Assembly (NCBI RefSeq): GCF_902635505.1
Contig: NC_045430.1
Coordinates: forward strand, 274,532,681 to 274,596,680
Length of the DNA stretch: 64,000 bases
DNA from: Sarcophilus harrisii
Lineage: Eukaryota; Chordata; Mammalia; Dasyuromorphia; Dasyuridae
Direction of reading: 5' to 3'
Within the stretch, counting starts at the first letter, position 1. Each line of letters opens with the position of its first letter. This document shows positions 33,545-43,056 of this stretch, one piece after another. A model generated the notes under the pieces. That model was not told where the DNA came from and made no database searches. It saw nothing but the letters and a program-made list of their open reading frames with translations. A program made the translations under genes and the position numbers.

Positions 33545-33805
33545 AACAATAAATAAATGATTGCTTGCATTTACTTTGCGACGGGCACCATGCTAAGTGT
33601 TTTATAAATTTCATTTCATTTGATTCCACAGCAACCCCGAGAGGTGGGTGCTATTATTATTGCACTCATTTTACAGATGAGGAAATCTACACAGACAGGA
33701 GTTTAAATGACCTGACCAAGGTCACTCAGCTAGTAATTGTCTGAGGTTGGATTTGAATTCCTGTCTATGTTCTCTGCACTGTGGCACCACCCAGCTGCCT
33801 CAATA
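33545..33805 (-). mobile_element. MIR-type SINE
   Basis: TTTACTTTGCGACGGGCACC, TATTATTATTGCACTCATTTTACAGATGAGG (two blocks), GGTCACTCAGCTAGTAATTG and CACCACCCAGCTGCC in reversed order. A weaker second copy lies at 33935-34090. Confidence 0.78.
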
Positions 33806-34365
33806 TTAGGTTTAGAGATGTTGATTTTAGCTATTTTTTTAAAGCTCAGGAAAAAATAATGGGAAAATAATAGTTTAATAATAAATGATTAATAGTTTAA
33901 TTAATTCATTAGTTTGACTAGTTAAATTAGGACCTAGAACCAAATGTGGCCTTAGAGATTGTCAAGTTGCCCAGCTCACATTAAAGAGCAGAAACTAAGA
34001 GATCCAGAGTGTTGAACAATTTTCCAAAATCAGACTGAGACTAAGCAGCAAAATCAGGATTCGATCCTAGGGCTTCTGACCTCAAATTTCTTCCCACCTA
34101 CCTCTGTCTTTACAAATATTTCAAGTATACTTTCTAGGAGATAATGAACAAAGGGCAATTAGGCTTACTAATGAAAAAGCCAAATGTTAACCTTGTGTTT
34201 TACTAAGAATTCTTTTCCTGGAGTTAATATTTGATGAATACAAGTTTTCTTAAAAGTTTAAATCATTGCATAGTTTCTTGCCCACACCCTCATTTAATCA
34301 CTTTGTAATTTGCTCATTGAAGAATACAAAAAGCATAAATATTCTTTGAGCCATTCAGACCCATG

Positions 34366-34525
34366 TTGGAGAGAGAGAGATAGAGAGACAGAGAGGGAGG
34401 GAGGAAGGGAGAAGGAAGGAGGAGGGAAGGAGAGAGAGAAAGAGAGAGGGAAGAAGGGAGATAGAGAGGGAGGATAGAGAGATGGGTGTGTCTGTGTCTG
34501 TGTCTGTGCCTGTATCTGTATGCCT
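34366..34525. repeat. GA-rich tract and TGTGTC repeat in NPY intron 3
   Basis: A purine tract (GAGA, GGGA, GGAA) at 34366-34475 is followed by TGTGTC/TGTGCC hexamers to about 34525. Confidence 0.92.
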
Positions 34526-34529
34526 GTGT

Positions 34530-35215
34530 CACCATCAGGTCAAGAGACTAGGAATCATTCTGTCCTGGTCACTAGAGAACCATACAAGACCTTGCCTAAA
34601 GCCCTTCCCTCCTTTGGCCCACCGGCTGAACCTGAAATCCCATCACCAGCCTGCTATTTTGCACTGAAGCACTGCCCATTTAACCAGGATTTCTCATCTC
34701 CAATCCAACCTCCTTTCCAGTCAAAAGGAAAAAAGAGCTTAACAATCCATTCCGATCAAACAAGCATGTTTTAAGTCTTTGCCGAGTTCTGTCCCAGGGG
34801 CTGGAGCCACAGAGACAAAAAGGGGGAACAGTCTCTGCCCTCAGAATGCTGCCGTTCTGCTGTACACTTCCACAGAACCAAACAGGCACAGTTTGGACCG
34901 GCTCTTCCATCCTCATAATGCTCATTCTCACTTCCTTCGCAACAAGACTCTTCCCCCTCTCTGCTGGAGGTCAAAGGGCAAAGCTGCCATTTTACTGGAC
35001 TGCTTACGGGTTCTACCTAGTAGTCTCACTGCACAAGTCACAAGAGCGTCCAACACAAAGGACCAGGCGGACAAACTTGGGAGGCTTCATGTCAGCTTGG
35101 AAGAAGGTTTGAAGGCTGCTCCCTCAAGTCCTAGAAGCCATCTTTTAAGTCAGTATAAGGTTACAAAATATGAACCTTTTCTCCTCAAGCTCCATAAACT
35201 TCCCTAAGACCAGGG
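34530..35215. other. Unassigned intronic sequence
   Basis: Several overlapping open frames (up to 142 codons) occur on both strands in a moderately GC-rich stretch, but I recognise no domain. A piece at 34750-34870 (AAGTCTTTGCCGAGTTCTGTCC, CTGCCCTCAGAATGC) looks like reversed L2. Confidence 0.4.
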
Positions 35216-35486
35216 AAAAAACCCACTGTCATTTCTCTGTGATACTGGCTCATAAAGATAATACACAGACACGTGGGGCCGGAGGTTGGACGCCTGAGAC
35301 TTTACTGTCCTTGGAATAGTATCATAAGAGTCTCTGTATCTACTATGTTACTCTCATCCCCTCCGCTCTCATTCCATCCCTCTAATATTACTCTCAACAT
35401 GACACTGTAGTAGTGACAGTTATTTTAAAAGCACAGCTGAATTTTGATTGGTTTTTCTTTCAACTGTTCTTAAAGTTCTTTTTTCC

Positions 35487-35625
35487 CCCTGAGGCACTTG
35501 GGATTGAGTGACTTGCCCATAGTCATACAGTTAAGAAGTGGTAGGTATCTGAGGCCAGATTTGAACTCAGGTCCTTCTGACTTCAGGGTTGTTCTCTAAC
35601 CACTGCACCACCTAGCTGCCTTAAG
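35487..35625 (-). mobile_element. tRNA-headed SINE
   Basis: CTGAGGCACTTGGGATTGAG to CCACCTAGCTGCC, 200 bases from NPY exon 3 in the same orientation as the gene. Confidence 0.88.
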
Positions 35626-35830
35626 GTATCTTTTCTAAGGAAATTGCCTCAAATCCTTCACAGATTATACCAGAAGGAAAAGAGGGGTTTTCAGGGAATG
35701 CAAAGGGAGGAGAGGATCAGGAAAAGCACCACAGGATATCTCTGAGAAACACCATGACATGATTTCACTAAGTTGAATTCATACACAAAGAGAGCTGATG
35801 TTTAAAAATAAAATGAACCCCTTCTCATAC

Positions 35831-35911
35831 CTGGATCTAGGAAGGTTTTCTGTACTTTCTCTCAACAACAGATCGGAGATCAGGTTCTCGGGGTTGGATC
35901 GTTTTCCATAC
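35831..35911 (-). CDS. NPY: NPY coding exon 3: Tyr36, GKR processing site, C-flanking peptide
   Basis: The acceptor TTCTTCTTTCAG is followed by G-TAT-GGA-AAA-CGA, which completes Arg35 and then reads Tyr36-Gly-Lys-Arg. Gly supplies the C-terminal amide after prohormone convertase cleavage at Lys-Arg and carboxypeptidase trimming. The rest of the 81-base exon encodes most of the C-flanking peptide (SNPENLISDLLLRESTENLP, then RSR). This is close to human CPON, with changes such as Ser-to-Asn at its position 2, Thr-to-Asn at 5 and Met-to-Leu at 12. The donor is AG|GTATGA at 35831/35830. Exon length and phase equal those of human NPY exon 3. Confidence 0.96.
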
Positions 35912-36019
35912 CTGAAAGAAGAAACAAGTTTAAAATGTACATCCAATACAAGAAAATATTTTTGTGGCTTCATTAATCTGGGGAACTCCTGGCCTCAATA
36001 ACTCCTTAGTCCATTACAG

Positions 36020-36225
36020 TCTCTGACATTGTTGTTGCTGTTCATCTGTGTCTGACTCTTCATGTGCCATTTCCTTCTCTGGCTCATTTCACAGATAAGG
36101 AAACTGAGGCAAACGGGGTTAAGTGACTTGCCTATGGTCATACAGCTAGGAAATACCTGAAACCCATTTGAACTCAGGTCTTTTTGACTCCAGGTCTGGT
36201 GCCCCATCCCCTGCAGCCCCCTTTG
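36020..36225 (-). mobile_element. SINE with RTE-like tail
   Basis: GTTGTTGCTGTTCATCTGTG, CCATTTCCTTCTCTGGCTC, GGAAACTGAGGCAAACGGGG and GGTGCCCCATCCCCTGCAGC. Part of the middle is missing compared with the copy at 49665. Confidence 0.78.
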
Positions 36226-36986
36226 ACTTAATAAATAAATAAATCCCAAGGAATCTCCTGAAATAGTCAAAGATTAAATCATTTATCTTGGGGTCTAACA
36301 GACAGGGATAAAAAAGTAGTTGAATTCGGATCTCTCTTTCCTTAAGGCTCGTATTCTATCTACTAAGCTGTGAGGCAAATGAAATAGATTTAAGTATGTG
36401 GTTCCTGTGGTTCCTATGATAACAGCATAATGGATATTATGTAGATATAGTAAATAATAATGATATAGTATATAATGATGATATAGCAAAATACTGTTTG
36501 TTTAACTCTAATCAGAAAACAATTTTTCCCCCCAAAAAAGTCCTCTTTTAATCTGTGTTCAATAAGCTTCAGTACCAAACGGAGGCAATTTGCCTGAAAA
36601 GATTACAGCTATTAACAAAATGCTTTTTGATTCAACTGTGCCGTTTTATCTTCCATGTTTTTCTGTCCCCTGGAATATGAAATTATTAGCTTTCTGGGAA
36701 AGTTCTCAGTAAACAATATTATTGCTTTATTGGGAGCCAGAGCACCTGGATTTAACTCCCTTCTTTATTACTTACCACTCACCTGTCCATCATATGTGTT
36801 ATTACCTGTGTATTACATATGTCCATCATGTAACTTTTCTGGGCCTCCTCCACAAAGGAGGGATTGCACTAGACCATCTGGGAGGTTCCTTCTCTATCTC
36901 TGTATATATTCTGAACATATTTACATATGTAAATGTTGTCTGATCTATTAGAATATAAGTTCTTTGAAGGCAGAGCCTGTTTTTTA

Positions 36987-37467
36987 TTTTTCTCTTTCTC
37001 TTCTCCAGTGACTGACAAAATGGCAGTTTAACAAAATAAACAAAATGGTGTTTATTGATTAATTCTAGCTCAGATTTACGATCCTATATGAATTAAATTC
37101 TTTTTATTTCTAGACATTATTTCATTATATTATTCTCTACTTCTAATATTAAGTAAATCGGGATTGATTCAAAAGTTTTGCTGAAATTCCATTTTTATTG
37201 GAATAGAAAAAGAACCGTACGAGGAACAATAATTGAATCAGGTTGAGCTTTGGATTAATTTCCAATTATTTCAATTATTGAAAAAAAGACAGTAAGTCAC
37301 CTTATCAAAAATACTCTATGTAAGTAGCATCCCCTCTTTCAAGGCAATATGGTATAATTGGGTACTGAAGTTCTGGGGTCAAACTCTCCCACGGACAACC
37401 AAGGCTATGTGACGATGGGTAACTTAATCTCTAAGTCTCAGGCAACTTCCTAGGATTTTATACTCAG
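36987..37467. repeat. NPY: 481-bp tandem duplication, copy 1 (NPY intron 2)
   Basis: It starts in TTTTTCTCTTTCTCTTCTCC and ends at ATACTCAG. The same 481 bases follow at once in copy 2. By eye I find only one difference between copies (G at 37414, T at 37895). The unit includes an old MIR-like piece near its end. Confidence 0.97.
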
Positions 37468-37948
37468 TTTTTCTCTTTCTCTTCTCCAGTGACTGACAAA
37501 ATGGCAGTTTAACAAAATAAACAAAATGGTGTTTATTGATTAATTCTAGCTCAGATTTACGATCCTATATGAATTAAATTCTTTTTATTTCTAGACATTA
37601 TTTCATTATATTATTCTCTACTTCTAATATTAAGTAAATCGGGATTGATTCAAAAGTTTTGCTGAAATTCCATTTTTATTGGAATAGAAAAAGAACCGTA
37701 CGAGGAACAATAATTGAATCAGGTTGAGCTTTGGATTAATTTCCAATTATTTCAATTATTGAAAAAAAGACAGTAAGTCACCTTATCAAAAATACTCTAT
37801 GTAAGTAGCATCCCCTCTTTCAAGGCAATATGGTATAATTGGGTACTGAAGTTCTGGGGTCAAACTCTCCCACGGACAACCAAGGCTATGTGACTATGGG
37901 TAACTTAATCTCTAAGTCTCAGGCAACTTCCTAGGATTTTATACTCAG
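37468..37948. repeat. NPY: 481-bp tandem duplication, copy 2 (NPY intron 2)
   Basis: This is the second, directly adjacent copy at an exact offset of 481 bases. The join lies at a short T run shared by both ends (microhomology). Near-identity means a very recent event or an assembly artefact. Confidence 0.97.
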
Positions 37949-38366
37949 TTGAGTCCCAATGAAAATGGACATAATGTCTCAACTATCGCTTCTGGCCTGC
38001 CTAGGTGTGCTGAGGTACCTAACACTTCTGTTTGCTGCCGATTTCTGTTCCGAGTTCTAGTATTATCTCCCATTGCTTTGTGAAATTGGCCAGACAAGGA
38101 AATCCCAAAGAAATCAATTAATTGTGGCTATTCTTTGGCCACTAAAACGTTCCCTCCTCAATATGGATAGAAATATTTAGATCTTTCAAATGTTGACATA
38201 ACCCAAGTAAAATGTTGGAGTTAAGATAGGACCTGGCACATAGTAAGAGATTAATACATATTAATTGACTGCTAGCCAGGAAGTACAACGTCAAGTATCT
38301 AGTTAATAAAGTACAAGCTTGTGTCCCAGAGGACTTCTTGGCCCCTGTGTCTGTTCTTTTTTTCCC

Positions 38367-38505
38367 CCTGAGGCAATCGGGGTTAAGTGACTTGCCCAGG
38401 GTCACACAGTTAGTAAGTCTTAAGTGTCTGAGGACATATTTCAACTCAGCTCCTCCTGACTTCAAGGCTGGTATTCTATCCACTACAGCAACTAGCTGCC
38501 TCCCC
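38367..38505 (-). mobile_element. tRNA-headed SINE
   Basis: CTGAGGCAATCGGGGTTAAG to CTACAGCAACTAGCTGCC in NPY intron 2. Confidence 0.88.
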
Positions 38506-38639
38506 CCTTTCCCCATGTCTGTTCTGTAAGAAGACAGGGAGGCATCTGGATTTTAGCTCCAAGGCCAGGTCTCTTCTGAGAAATCAAAGAATGAAATTGA
38601 AAGAAGAAGAAGAAAAAAAAAACATATGATGTTCCATGG

Positions 38640-39095
38640 AAAAATGGGCTGGATTTAGTGTAAAGATGTGGATTCAGATCCTGTTTCTTCCACTCACGCA
38701 AATTACTTCATCTTTCTGAGCCTCAGTTTCTTTTTCAAGCAAAACCCTTGCCAGAATCTAGGATAAGAACTAGACCTGCTCTAGGGTGAGCAAATTCTGC
38801 CAGTGCAGGGCACCAGCAACTCTGCACTATACAGTCTGAGAGATCTGCACAATAATAATTATAATAGTATTTATGCAGTGCTTTAAGAGCTGCAAAGTAC
38901 TTTACAATTAGTATTTTCTTTGATCCTTTCAAACTGAAAGGTGATATTTTTATCCCCATTTAATAGATAAGAAAACTGACATGAATATAGGTTAAATTGC
39001 TCATCCAGGGTCATATAGACAGTAGCTTCCTAATCAGATCTTTAATGTAGGTATATCATTGCTGGGAGAGTAGCTTTCGATCCACTATACCAGGG
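38640..39095. mobile_element. Two MIR-type SINEs
   Basis: A plus-strand copy at 38640-38740 (GTGGATTCAGATCCTGTTTC, CTTTCTGAGCCTCAGTTTC) and a minus-strand copy at 38850-39090 (TAATAATTATAATAGTATTTATG, AGGTTAAATTGCTCATCCAGG, CCACTATACCAGGGTG). Confidence 0.68.
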
Positions 39096-39504
39096 TGTCT
39101 CTTGCTTGAATTTATTAGAAGAAAATTCACTTCATGAGCCTTTTTCTATATTGTTCCTTCATCTGGAGTCTGGGACAAATTGAGAAATCTGCTTTGGGTT
39201 TTTTTGGACCCCCCAAATTTTGCTCCTTTCATTTTTTGAATTTTCTCCATATCCCTTTGGTCCCCCCCTTCTTTCTCCATCTTGGCTTTCCTCTCCCCAG
39301 TCAAATTTCTCAGGCACAAAAAAGACTGCTCATCGGAGAAAAGAGCCTGGGCCTTCCACAGGAAGATCCGGATGCCCAGTGGGCTGAAAGGGGAAAAGCC
39401 GAGAAGCTGGAGAGGGGCTTCCTCCTTCCTAGGGTTTGGGAGCACTGGATTGTGGGTACCTGTGTGGCAGCAACAGATGCCCTGGCTGCTCATGGGGCTC
39501 TTAC

Positions 39505-39692
39505 CTCTGTCTGGTGATGAGATTGATATAGTGCCGCAGAGCTGAGTAGTATCTGGCCAAGTCCTCTGGGGGCGAGTCCTGCCTGGGACTATCCGGCTTG
39601 GAGGGGTAGGACTCAGCCAGGGTCTCCAGGCCGATGAGCAGAGACAGGGCACAGGTCAGCACGTAGAGCCACAGCCGCCTGCTTCTCTCCAT
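39505..39692 (-). CDS. NPY: NPY coding exon 2: signal peptide and mature NPY residues 1-35
   Basis: The acceptor CTGTGCTGCCCAG ends directly before the ATG at 39692-39690, and the donor is AGAG|GTAAG at 39505/39504. The 188 bases give 62 codons plus 2 bases, the length expected for this exon. Residues 1-28 are a signal peptide: basic start (MERSRR), hydrophobic core ([14 protein letters not shown]), and cleavage after Ala-Glu-Ser, directly before Tyr-Pro-Ser-Lys. The mature peptide keeps Tyr1, Pro2, Pro5, Pro8, Tyr20, Tyr21, Tyr27 and the receptor-binding end ITRQR. From Ala18 on it equals human NPY. Six residues differ before that: Ser7, Arg9, Gln10, Ser12, Pro14 and Leu17. An in-frame upstream ATG exists on genomic DNA but lies in intron 1, so the start at 39692 is chosen. 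Confidence 0.97.
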
Positions 39693-41511
39693 CTGGGCAG
39701 CACAGGGGAAGGATACTGGTTGGACTGGGCTCCTGGTATGGTTAAACAGACATTCCCTTCCCTCCCTCATGGCCCTCCCTTCTCGTCTCCCTCAAGACCC
39801 AGTCTGCAACTCCCTCAATTCTCTGGGTGCCCCAACTCACACCCAACAGCCTTGAGCCCACAGTCCTGCTGGACCCCACTGTCCTGTACAATGAATATCT
39901 GTTTTGGCCCGCTCTTCCTGCCAGGGTAATGGGAACTTGGGCAAAACTTTGAGGGGGTTGGGTTGAAAGTCTTGAGTCAGGAGAAAGGGGAATCATTCAA
40001 GGAGCTTTCCTATTTCTTTACTGAATAAGGCTTAAAAAGGGCCTAGGGATATCATATGCTAATATCTTTCATTTTACAGATCAAGAAACAAAGGCCCTAA
40101 AAGGTTGCTCAGCTCTGGGAGGGAAAAGAGGGATTGCTGGAGGGGAGAGTTAGGGAGGGAATAAGAGCTAGATGCTCAGTGGATAGAAGGCTGGATCTGA
40201 GCTCAAAATCTGAGTTCTAGCTGTCTGACCCTGGGTTTTAATCCATTGGAGAAGGAAATGGCAAACCATTTCGTTATCTTTGCCCCCTCCCCAAATAAAG
40301 AACCACAGACAGCATGAGTCACCCGGGTCATGAAGAGTTATGTCAGACATAACTAATAACTGATCAGGGCAGGGGGGCGTCCATGAGGATCCCCCTTTCC
40401 CCAAAACACAGGGTCAGTTTCTTTCCAGCAAACTTAGCCTTGCTGAGTTACCTGGGGATACTGGGAGGCAACGGGACTTGTTCAAGGTCCCCCAGCAAGG
40501 ATGCATAAGAGGTGGCAGCAGAGTCAATGTTTGAATCTGGATGCTCTGAATCCAACACTTTCCACTGCCCTAGAAACTTTTTCGACTGTGCTCGGGCTAG
40601 TGCGGGCCGGCTGGCCCTGCCCTGTTCCTTGTCAGCGCATCTACCCGGTCCTGCTCCGATCTTCTGCCCCGCCCATCTGCTCTATGACACACACACACAC
40701 ACACACACACACACCCCAGCTGTTTGCTAAGAGGAACGGAGAGAACTCCAAACCTGAAGGGGACAAATGGTGGCGCTGGGAGGGAGCGGGCTCCAGACCC
40801 GGACCAGGGGTCCTCACGTGCTCAATTAGGACCGTCCCAGACTAAAAACCCGGCTGCAAAGTGAGAGGTTCCTCACTGCTTTCCTTCCCATCTTCTAAAC
40901 TATAATTTCTCCCCAGCTGGAAAGGGGGAAAAGTAATCATGGGAAGCCCCTAATGCAGAAACCTTTCTGGACACCTTTCAGCCCAGACACCCCTTTAGCA
41001 TGCCTTGCATACAGTAAGTGCCTAATCATTGTCCAGTTCTTCGGCGTCTCCGACAGACTGCCCTTTGCAAAGTGGTTCTGGTTTCTCCCTCCCCTCCAAG
41101 ACGCGGGAACAAAAATCTTAGGGTGAGCGGAGTAGGTCAAGCCGGACCCTGCCATGGAAACTTGGGCGGTGAAGGGGAACCCTTGCACAAGCCCGCCCTT
41201 GCACAAGCCCGCGCGCCACCCTCGGAATCTCCTTTTCAGCGTTCTGGACCGTTGGCCGGTCCGGGGGTCAGTCCCCAGACCGGACAGAGGTGTCCGGGAT
41301 GGAGCTGGGAACGGGGGGACTCCCGCTAAGTTGAGGAAGATCGGGGAGCGAAGCAACCACTGGGACAGCCGGGACTCGGAAGTCTAGAGAAAGAGCTCCG
41401 AGGAGCTGTCCCTCTTCGAGTTGCCCGGCTCGGTTCTCGGCTCTCCCAGCTCCCGGGAGGGCTTCGACAGGGAGCCAGCTGCGGGGGAGGGGGCCGGGAG
41501 GGCGGACTTAC
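39693..41511 (-). other. NPY: NPY intron 1 (about 1.8 kb)
   Basis: This 5' UTR intron ends immediately before the start codon. Its 5' part is GC-rich and continuous with the CpG island. It also holds a RTE-tailed SINE (about 40165-40345), a MIR remnant (40440-40575) and a short AC repeat (40687-40713). Confidence 0.88.
40165..40345 (+). mobile_element. SINE with RTE-like tail
   Basis: AGAGCTAGATGCTCAGTGG, GAGAAGGAAATGGCAAACC, and GGGTCATGAAGAGTTATGTC in sense order. A reversed MIR (CAAGGTCCCCCAGCAAGG, AATCCAACACTTTCCACTGC) lies at 40440-40575. Confidence 0.75.
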
Positions 41512-41600
41512 GTTGGCCGAAGGTCCCGTCTAAGTGAGGAAGTGAGGCGCTTCTCCGCTCCCGGGGGTTCGAGGCAGTCGGAGGACCAGGTCTCTGTCTG
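41512..41600 (-). other. NPY: NPY exon 1 (5' UTR, non-coding)
   Basis: The exon ends in AAC followed by a strong donor GTAAGTCC (GT at 41511-41510). Its start near 41600 is inferred as about 30 bases downstream of a CATAAAAG box at 41632-41625. A length near 89 bases fits the short untranslated first exon known for NPY. The exon lies in the CpG-rich block, so the start could be a cluster of sites rather than one. Confidence 0.75.
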
Positions 41601-41624
41601 AGTTGGAGCAGTGCCACGCCGGGG

Positions 41625-41632
41625 CTTTTATG
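41625..41632 (-). promoter_or_regulatory. NPY: TATA-like box of NPY promoter
   Basis: The minus strand reads CCATAAAAGCCCC at 41633-41621. A GC box (GGGCGGAGGG type) lies directly upstream at about 41634-41645 and further Sp1-like CCGCCCC blocks at about 41736-41748. Spacing to the exon 1 donor and the CpG context support a TATA plus GC-box promoter, as known for mammalian NPY genes. Confidence 0.7.
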
Positions 41633-42602
41633 GCCCTCCGCCCCCGTCTCCACCCCCCACCCAAACAGCTTCCCACTGGCTGCAGGAGGGGCTTTGGGCA
41701 ATCACGTTCGGATGACTACTACCCCAGCCACTTACCGCCTCCGCCCCCTTCCCCGGCTGCTGGAACATTACGAGGACCTCCTCCCCCCACCCCCGTCCCG
41801 GGTGTAGCCGGGAGATCCTGACTCCAGGGCGGTGAGCGGGTGCCGTCTCGGGGCTGGCAACGGGTGAGGAGGCCCTCCGCCCCCGGGTGTCCCCTCTCTC
41901 CCCCAACGCCTCCCACGCCGCCTCCGCGCCCTCTGGCGAGGTCAAAACTAACTCTCCTGAGTCATTCTCCCCTCTAGGACACCTGCTCGTCTCGGGGTGC
42001 GGGGAGCTTCCGCCGGACCCACGGTCACCGGAGCCGCCGAGGTCTCAAGAGCCGTGCCCAGCTCCCCCTGGACCAGCTTGGCCCCTAGCTCCTTCTGCTC
42101 TCCACCCCCTCCCCTCCCCCCCAAGGGTCGGATAGAGTCGGCAGCCCGGAGTCCCACTGACCCCTCCACACCACTGCCCTGGAGCGGAGACGAGCTTTTC
42201 CTTCACCCCGCCCCCCCCGCCCCCCTCCTCCCCTAGTCCTCCTGGCCAAGCGCTCCCCTATCCCATCCCGCTCCTAGCTCGGCCTTCCCTCGGAAGAAGC
42301 TGCTGGAAGGAGCTGGGGCAGGAGCCAGCAGACCTCGGCCACCAGCCCCCCACCCCCCACCCAGACCAGAGTCTGACCTCAGAACCTCGTAGCCCCGCTC
42401 TGCCGAATGGCCACAGTGAGTTCCCAGACCCTGCCGGGGACAAGCAGCCCCCAGCCCCACCCCCCCCCACCCCGGGCACTTGGGAAGCTTGTAACTTGTA
42501 GGGCCCTTCGTGCGCTCGGAGAGAAGTGACCTCCTCCATCTCCGGTGCCCGGAGGACCTGGGCCCGCGGGGCTGCCCTCACTGGGGACCACGGGAAACCA
42601 CC

Positions 42603-42842
42603 CTGGGGGATGGCAACAGTTACTGGGGGGTGGCAACAGTTACTGGGGGATGGCAACGGCCACTAGGGGATGGCCACTAGGGGATGGCCACGGCCACTGG
42701 GGGATGGCAACAGTTACTGGGGGATGGCAACAGTCACTGGGGGATGGCAACGGCCACTAGGGGATGGCAACAGTCACTGGGGGATGGCAACAGTCCCTGG
42801 GGGATGGTAACAGTCACTGGGGGATGGCCACTGGGGGAAAGG
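42603..42842. repeat. 20-bp minisatellite upstream of NPY
   Basis: Ten 20-bp units of the type CTGGGGGATGGCAACAGTCA plus two shortened 14-bp units and a partial last one lie about 1.0-1.2 kb upstream of the NPY start. Eight units contain GGCAAC and one GGTAAC. A pure G/C run (poly-C) follows at about 42851-42865. Confidence 0.92.
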
Positions 42843-43056
42843 AGCCACAGCCCCCCCCCCCCCCCGGTTACGCTGTGGGCACAGTGTCAGCTTGACCAGT
42901 CGGGAAAGTCTTTTTAACAACAAGCTCAATTAGGACTCTCTCATGACAGCAGAGCCAGGTTGCGCGCGCTCGTGGTCGCTGCACACCTGTTGGAGGTCCG
43001 ACAAACCTGGTATAAAGTCCAGATTTGGGGAAGCTGCCTGAGCTCGGGAGCACAAA

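Larger units (their letters stand above)
30196..35830 (-). other. NPY: NPY intron 3 (about 5.6 kb)
   Basis: It is bounded by GTATGA donor and TTTTACAG acceptor. It holds a CT/CA microsatellite (30509-30606), MIR copies, a CR1/L3 fragment (33070-33440), a GAGA-rich tract (34366-34475) and a minus-strand SINE (35487-35625). No further conserved exon was seen in it. Confidence 0.9.
35912..39504 (-). other. NPY: NPY intron 2 (about 3.6 kb)
   Basis: It runs from a GTAAGAG donor to a TTCTTTCAG acceptor. It contains a RTE-tailed SINE (36020-36225), a near-identical 481-bp tandem duplication (36987-37948), a tRNA-headed SINE (38367-38505) and two MIR copies. The reverse strand of exon 2 gives long spurious reading frames here. 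Confidence 0.92.
30008..41600 (-). other. NPY: NPY gene (neuropeptide Y), four exons
   Basis: Whole transcription unit of neuropeptide Y, the secreted amidated 36-residue peptide of neurons and sympathetic terminals that signals through Y-type G-protein-coupled receptors and drives feeding, vasoconstriction and stress responses. Four exons are visible at 41600-41512, 39692-39505, 35911-35831 and 30195-30008, with introns of about 1819, 3593 and 5635 bp. The non-coding exon 1, the intron just before the start codon, and phases that split codon Arg35/Tyr36 and a later Arg codon match the known NPY layout. The 97-residue precursor has signal peptide (1-28), mature peptide (29-64), GKR (65-67) and C-flanking peptide (68-97). 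PYY and PPY are excluded because the C-flanking peptide is clearly of NPY type. Both outer ends are estimates. Confidence 0.96.
41140..42560. promoter_or_regulatory. CpG-rich island over NPY exon 1 and upstream
   Basis: CpG dinucleotides and GC boxes are dense here compared with the AT-rich surroundings. The block covers NPY exon 1, the start of intron 1 and about 900 bases upstream. Edges are judged by eye. No other conserved exon was recognised inside it. Confidence 0.75.

Noticed and set aside
34779-35207. 142-codon plus-strand open frame inside NPY intron 3
   Set aside because: It includes L2-like text and competes with open frames on both strands; nothing supports coding use.
39146-39652. 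168-codon open frame on the minus strand and frames on the plus strand over NPY exon 2
   Set aside because: They overlap the true NPY exon in other frames, lack conserved residues and cross the splice donor.
39505-39770. Upstream in-frame ATG extending the NPY N-terminus by 26 residues
   Set aside because: The extra codons lie upstream of a good acceptor (CTGCCCAG) placed directly before the ATG, so they are intron. The shorter start gives a proper signal peptide and the standard 97-residue length.
30008-41600. Gene is PYY or PPY instead of NPY
   Set aside because: The C-flanking peptide, the ending Glu-Asp-Pro-Ser-Met-Trp, and the residues Ser3, Ala18, Ser22 and Ile28-Ile31 are NPY-type.
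42603-42842. CRISPR-like array
   Set aside because: Units are contiguous with no unique spacers, and the genome is mammalian; it is a minisatellite.
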